Shown here in pieces: positions 61,572-64,000 of a stretch of DNA of 64,000 nt. The position numbers and the translations under genes were made by a program. The notes beneath the pieces are model-generated. The model was not told the origin of the DNA, ran no database searches, and saw only the letters and a program-made list of their open reading frames with translations. How positions within the stretch are numbered: position 1 is the first letter of the stretch; the number at the start of each line of letters is the position of its first letter. The DNA is from E44-bin32 sp034430615. GTDB lineage: Bacteria > Chloroflexota > Anaerolineae > Anaerolineales > E44-bin32. The stretch is taken from the NCBI GenBank assembly GCA_034430615.1, contig DAOUEJ010000204.1, forward strand, positions 1-64,000, read 5' to 3'.

Positions 61572-64000
61572 ATGACCAACGAGCTTAAACTGACCGTCAA
61601 TGGTATTGAACGGATAGTCGATGTCGAACCAGGTGCGATGCTTTCCGATGTACTGCGCTACCGGCTTGGATTGACCGGGACGAAGATCGCCTGCGGGGAA
61701 GCCGAATGCGGTTCATGCACGGTTCTTCTGGATGGTCAACCCATCCTCTCCTGCACGCTGCCAGCCATGAAAGCAAATGGAAAGGATGTACTAACGATTG
61801 AGGGGCTAAGAACCAATGGCAGTCTGCATCCACTGCAGGAAGCATTCGTGAAGCATGGCGCGGTCCAGTGCGGTTTCTGTATCCCGGGTCAGATCATGAC
61901 CGCCTACGCTCTCCTTGCACAAAATCCAGATCCGACTGAAGAAGATATCCGGCACGCGCTCAAGGACACGCTCTGTCGGTGTGGTGGGTACCCCACCATT
62001 ACTCGGGCTGTTCAAGCTGCTGCGGCTAGCATGCAGCATGGGACACCGGTTGCAGCGCCGGATATCGCTGCGTCAGGTGATTTCCGCGTGATCGGCAAGC
62101 CGGGGATTCGCCCGGATGCACTGCCCAAAGTCGATGGCAGCGCCAAGTTCACCGATGATTATCACTTTCCAGGAATGCTTCACGCTCGCGTGCTGCGCGC
62201 CGGCGTTCCCCATGCAGTCGTAACAAAACTCGATATTACTGCCGCAGCTGACCATCCCGGCGTCAGGGCGGTTCTCACCGCCGCTGACATTCCGGGCGAG
62301 ATCAATCACGGCCTGGTCACACGCGACTGGCCGGCGCTGGTGGGTATCGGCGAGAAAGTGCGTTACGTCGGCGATGCGCTGGCGATCGTCGCCGCCGAAA
62401 CCCGGGAACAAGCGACCGATGCGCTGGAGTTGATCACCTTCGAACTCGAGCCGCTTCCGATTGTCAGCAGCCCGATCCAGGCTCACCAACCAAACGCCCC
62501 GCACGTTCACGCCGGCGGCAACCTGCTGGATGAAATCAAAGTCTCCAAGGGCGACATCGAGGCCGGGATGGCGCAGTCCGAAGTCGTCTTCGAGCAGACC
62601 TACGAGACGCCGATCATGGAGCATCTCTTCATGGAGCCCGAGTGCAGCATCGCCCGCCCTCTCGAGGACGGCCGCATGGAGATCTACGTCGGTTCGCAAA
62701 TTCCCTACGCTGATCGCGAGCAGGTAGCGGACTGCCTCGGGCTTGAACACGAGCAGGTGCACGTAATTGGCACACTGGTCGGTGGTGGGTTCGGCGGTAA
62801 AGAGGATATTGCCGGCCAGATCCATGCTGCGCTGCTCGCCCAGGCGACGGGCCGGCCCGTCAAGCTGCTCTACGATCGGCACGAGAGCTTGCTGACCCAC
62901 CCCAAGCGCCACGCAACCCGGATCCGGGTGCGCATCGGCGCCCGGCCGGATGGTGAGCTGGTCGCGGTCGATACTGAACTGTACGGCGACACGGGCGCGT
63001 ATGCTTCCCTTGGCGAACACGTTATGACACGTGCCACCACCCACTCTTCCGGACCCTACATCATCCCCAACGTGCGCGCCGATTGCTTCGCGATGTACAC
63101 CAACAACCCGCCCTCCGGGGCATTTCGCGGATTTGGCGCGCTCCAGGCTGCCTTTGCAATCGAGACGGCGATGGACGAACTCGCCCACCAGATCGGCATG
63201 GATCCAATCGAGCTGCGAAAGCTGAACGCGCTGCGCGAGAGCTCAACCACCAATACCGGCCAATTTCTTGACCACAGTGTCGGCCTGCTTGAATGCGTCG
63301 ATCGAGTGGAAACCGAGATGCGCCGCCTATCTGCTGGCGAGGATCCATTTACCCCTCAGTCCGTCCCCGGCAGCCCGAGCTTGCGCCGGGCCTGGGGTTT
63401 TGCCGTGGCTTTCAAAAACACCGGACTGGGAGGCGGAGCCCCCGATAAAGCTGGCGCCGAGGTCCAGCTCTATGAAGATGGCACGATCGAAGCCCGCACG
63501 TCATCGGCCGAAATCGGCCAGGGATTGGTCAGCGTGCTACAGATGATCGCCGCCGAGGAAATGGGGGCCAACCTCGATCAGGTGCGTGTACTGCTTTCGG
63601 ACACCGATCTTACGCTCGATGGAGGCCCGACGACCGGGTCACGCCAGACCTACGTGAGCGGGAACGCTGTTCTTCACGCCGCCAGCACGCTGCGCCAGGC
63701 GATGAGCGCAACTCTCTCCGAGCGTTTCGATTGCCCGCCAGAGAAGATACGCTACATCGCTGGGTTGGCGCAGGTAAACGGCCTGGAGGTACCCCTGGGT
63801 GAGGTGGCCAAGCTCATGCGCCAGGAAGGGCGTGAAGCGCACGCCGCGTTTGAATACTGGGCTCCGAAAACCGAACCGCTCGGCAGCGGAGGCGATATGC
63901 ATTTCGCCTTCTCCTTTGCTGCCCAGGCGGCACAGGTCGAAGTCGACCTTGAGACCGGCGAAGTGCGCGTGCCGCGCGTCATCGCCGCCACAGATGTCGG
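61572..64000 (+). CDS. fused 2Fe-2S and molybdopterin subunits of a xanthine dehydrogenase-family hydroxylase (3' cut by window)
   Basis: The frame is open to the window end (809+ residues). Residues 1-160 form the ferredoxin and helical 2Fe-2S domains (CGEAECGSC, CTLP, then QCGFCIPGQ and LCRCGGYP). Without a stop, the molybdopterin-binding subunit follows from about residue 180 (GIRPDALPKVDGSAKFTDDY, VGGGFGGKED, SGAFRGFGALQ, SAEIGQGL). These are separate genes in many relatives (coxS/coxL, xdhC/xdhA types), although fusions are known. The AFRGFG form is that of xanthine dehydrogenase-like enzymes, not of aerobic CODH (no AYRCSFR loop). The C-terminal part, with the catalytic Glu, lies outside. 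Confidence 0.9.
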   Translation, partial: MTNELKLTVNGIERIVDVEPGAMLSDVLRYRLGLTGTKIACGEAECGSCTVLLDGQPILSCTLPAMKANGKDVLTIEGLRTNGSLHPLQEAFVKHGAVQCGFCIPGQIMTAYALLAQNPDPTEEDIRHALKDTLCRCGGYPTITRAVQAAAASMQHGTPVAAPDIAASGDFRVIGKPGIRPDALPKVDGSAKFTDDYHFPGMLHARVLRAGVPHAVVTKLDITAAADHPGVRAVLTAADIPGEINHGLVTRDWPALVGIGEKVRYVGDALAIVAAETREQATDALELITFELEPLPIVSSPIQAHQPNAPHVHAGGNLLDEIKVSKGDIEAGMAQSEVVFEQTYETPIMEHLFMEPECSIARPLEDGRMEIYVGSQIPYADREQVADCLGLEHEQVHVIGTLVGGGFGGKEDIAGQIHAALLAQATGRPVKLLYDRHESLLTHPKRHATRIRVRIGARPDGELVAVDTELYGDTGAYASLGEHVMTRATTHSSGPYIIPNVRADCFAMYTNNPPSGAFRGFGALQAAFAIETAMDELAHQIGMDPIELRKLNALRESSTTNTGQFLDHSVGLLECVDRVETEMRRLSAGEDPFTPQSVPGSPSLRRAWGFAVAFKNTGLGGGAPDKAGAEVQLYEDGTIEARTSSAEIGQGLVSVLQMIAAEEMGANLDQVRVLLSDTDLTLDGGPTTGSRQTYVSGNAVLHAASTLRQAMSATLSERFDCPPEKIRYIAGLAQVNGLEVPLGEVAKLMRQEGREAHAAFEYWAPKTEPLGSGGDMHFAFSFAAQAAQVEVDLETGEVRVPRVIAATDV

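Noticed and set aside
1..64000. tRNA, rRNA or tmRNA genes
   Set aside because: No cloverleaf with a GGTTCGAATCC-type T-arm outside coding sequence and no rRNA-like stretch was seen; a tRNAscan/Rfam run would settle it.
1..64000. Insertion sequence or prophage
   Set aside because: No transposase, integrase or phage structural gene was found; the only mobile-like signals are non-coding palindromic elements.

Overview
The window looks like a chromosome segment of an anaerobic Chloroflexota bacterium, most likely class Anaerolineae. The evidence is the moderately high GC content, a complete bacterial-type acetyl-CoA synthase operon, F420-type enzymes (LLM-class and DUF385-like), Agl23/NHL and DUF3052 fusions, many short lipoproteins with Thr/Pro-rich linkers, and palindromic intergenic repeats ending in GTAGGGGC. 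This placement is inference; no rRNA or tRNA gene is present to test it.

Region 1 (1-13.6 kb) opens with the 5' part of a ROK-family repressor on the minus strand. It then holds a plus-strand operon for the carbonyl branch of the Wood-Ljungdahl pathway: DUF166 protein, HMA-fold protein, CO dehydrogenase (acsA/cooS), acetyl-CoA synthase (acsB), both corrinoid iron-sulfur protein subunits (acsD, acsC), a lipoprotein, a small four-cysteine iron-sulfur protein, the corrinoid reductive activator, the CooC nickel-loading ATPase and the methyltransferase acsE. A strong terminator closes it. A structured leader resembling a cobalamin riboswitch precedes it. Together these proteins move a methyl group from methyl-tetrahydrofolate through the corrinoid protein to acetyl-CoA synthase, with CO made by CODH. 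A malic enzyme and a thioredoxin-reductase-like flavoprotein without CxxC follow and could link acetyl-CoA/pyruvate metabolism to redox carriers.

Region 2 (16-28.5 kb) has three 28-bp palindromes, a NatAB-like ABC exporter with a patatin-like lipase (all minus), a zinc-peptidase-like protein, a large Agl23-like GT-C/NHL fusion, an acetyltransferase, a lipoprotein, and an XRE regulator/membrane-protein pair with a visible promoter-operator.

Region 3 (28.5-55 kb) is a string of mostly single plus-strand accessory genes: acetyltransferases, VOC, DUF1801, DUF385, HEAT repeats, a GH38-like mannosidase, a flippase-like protein with a glycosyltransferase, dodecin, AlkA-like glycosylase, TipA-like regulator, LLM oxidoreductase, MFS transporter, TGS GTPase, MsrA, cupin and DUF1624. 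It contains several broken genes and copies of a 138-160 bp inverted-repeat element, including three in tandem at 54.7-55.2 kb.

Region 4 (55.3-59.5 kb) is a second ABC-2 exporter operon (minus) downstream of a degenerate ABC ATPase fused to a LytTR DNA-binding domain. Region 5 (59.6-64 kb) has an M50-like membrane protein and the start of a xanthine dehydrogenase/CO-dehydrogenase-type molybdenum hydroxylase, whose 2Fe-2S and molybdopterin subunits are fused; it runs off the window end.
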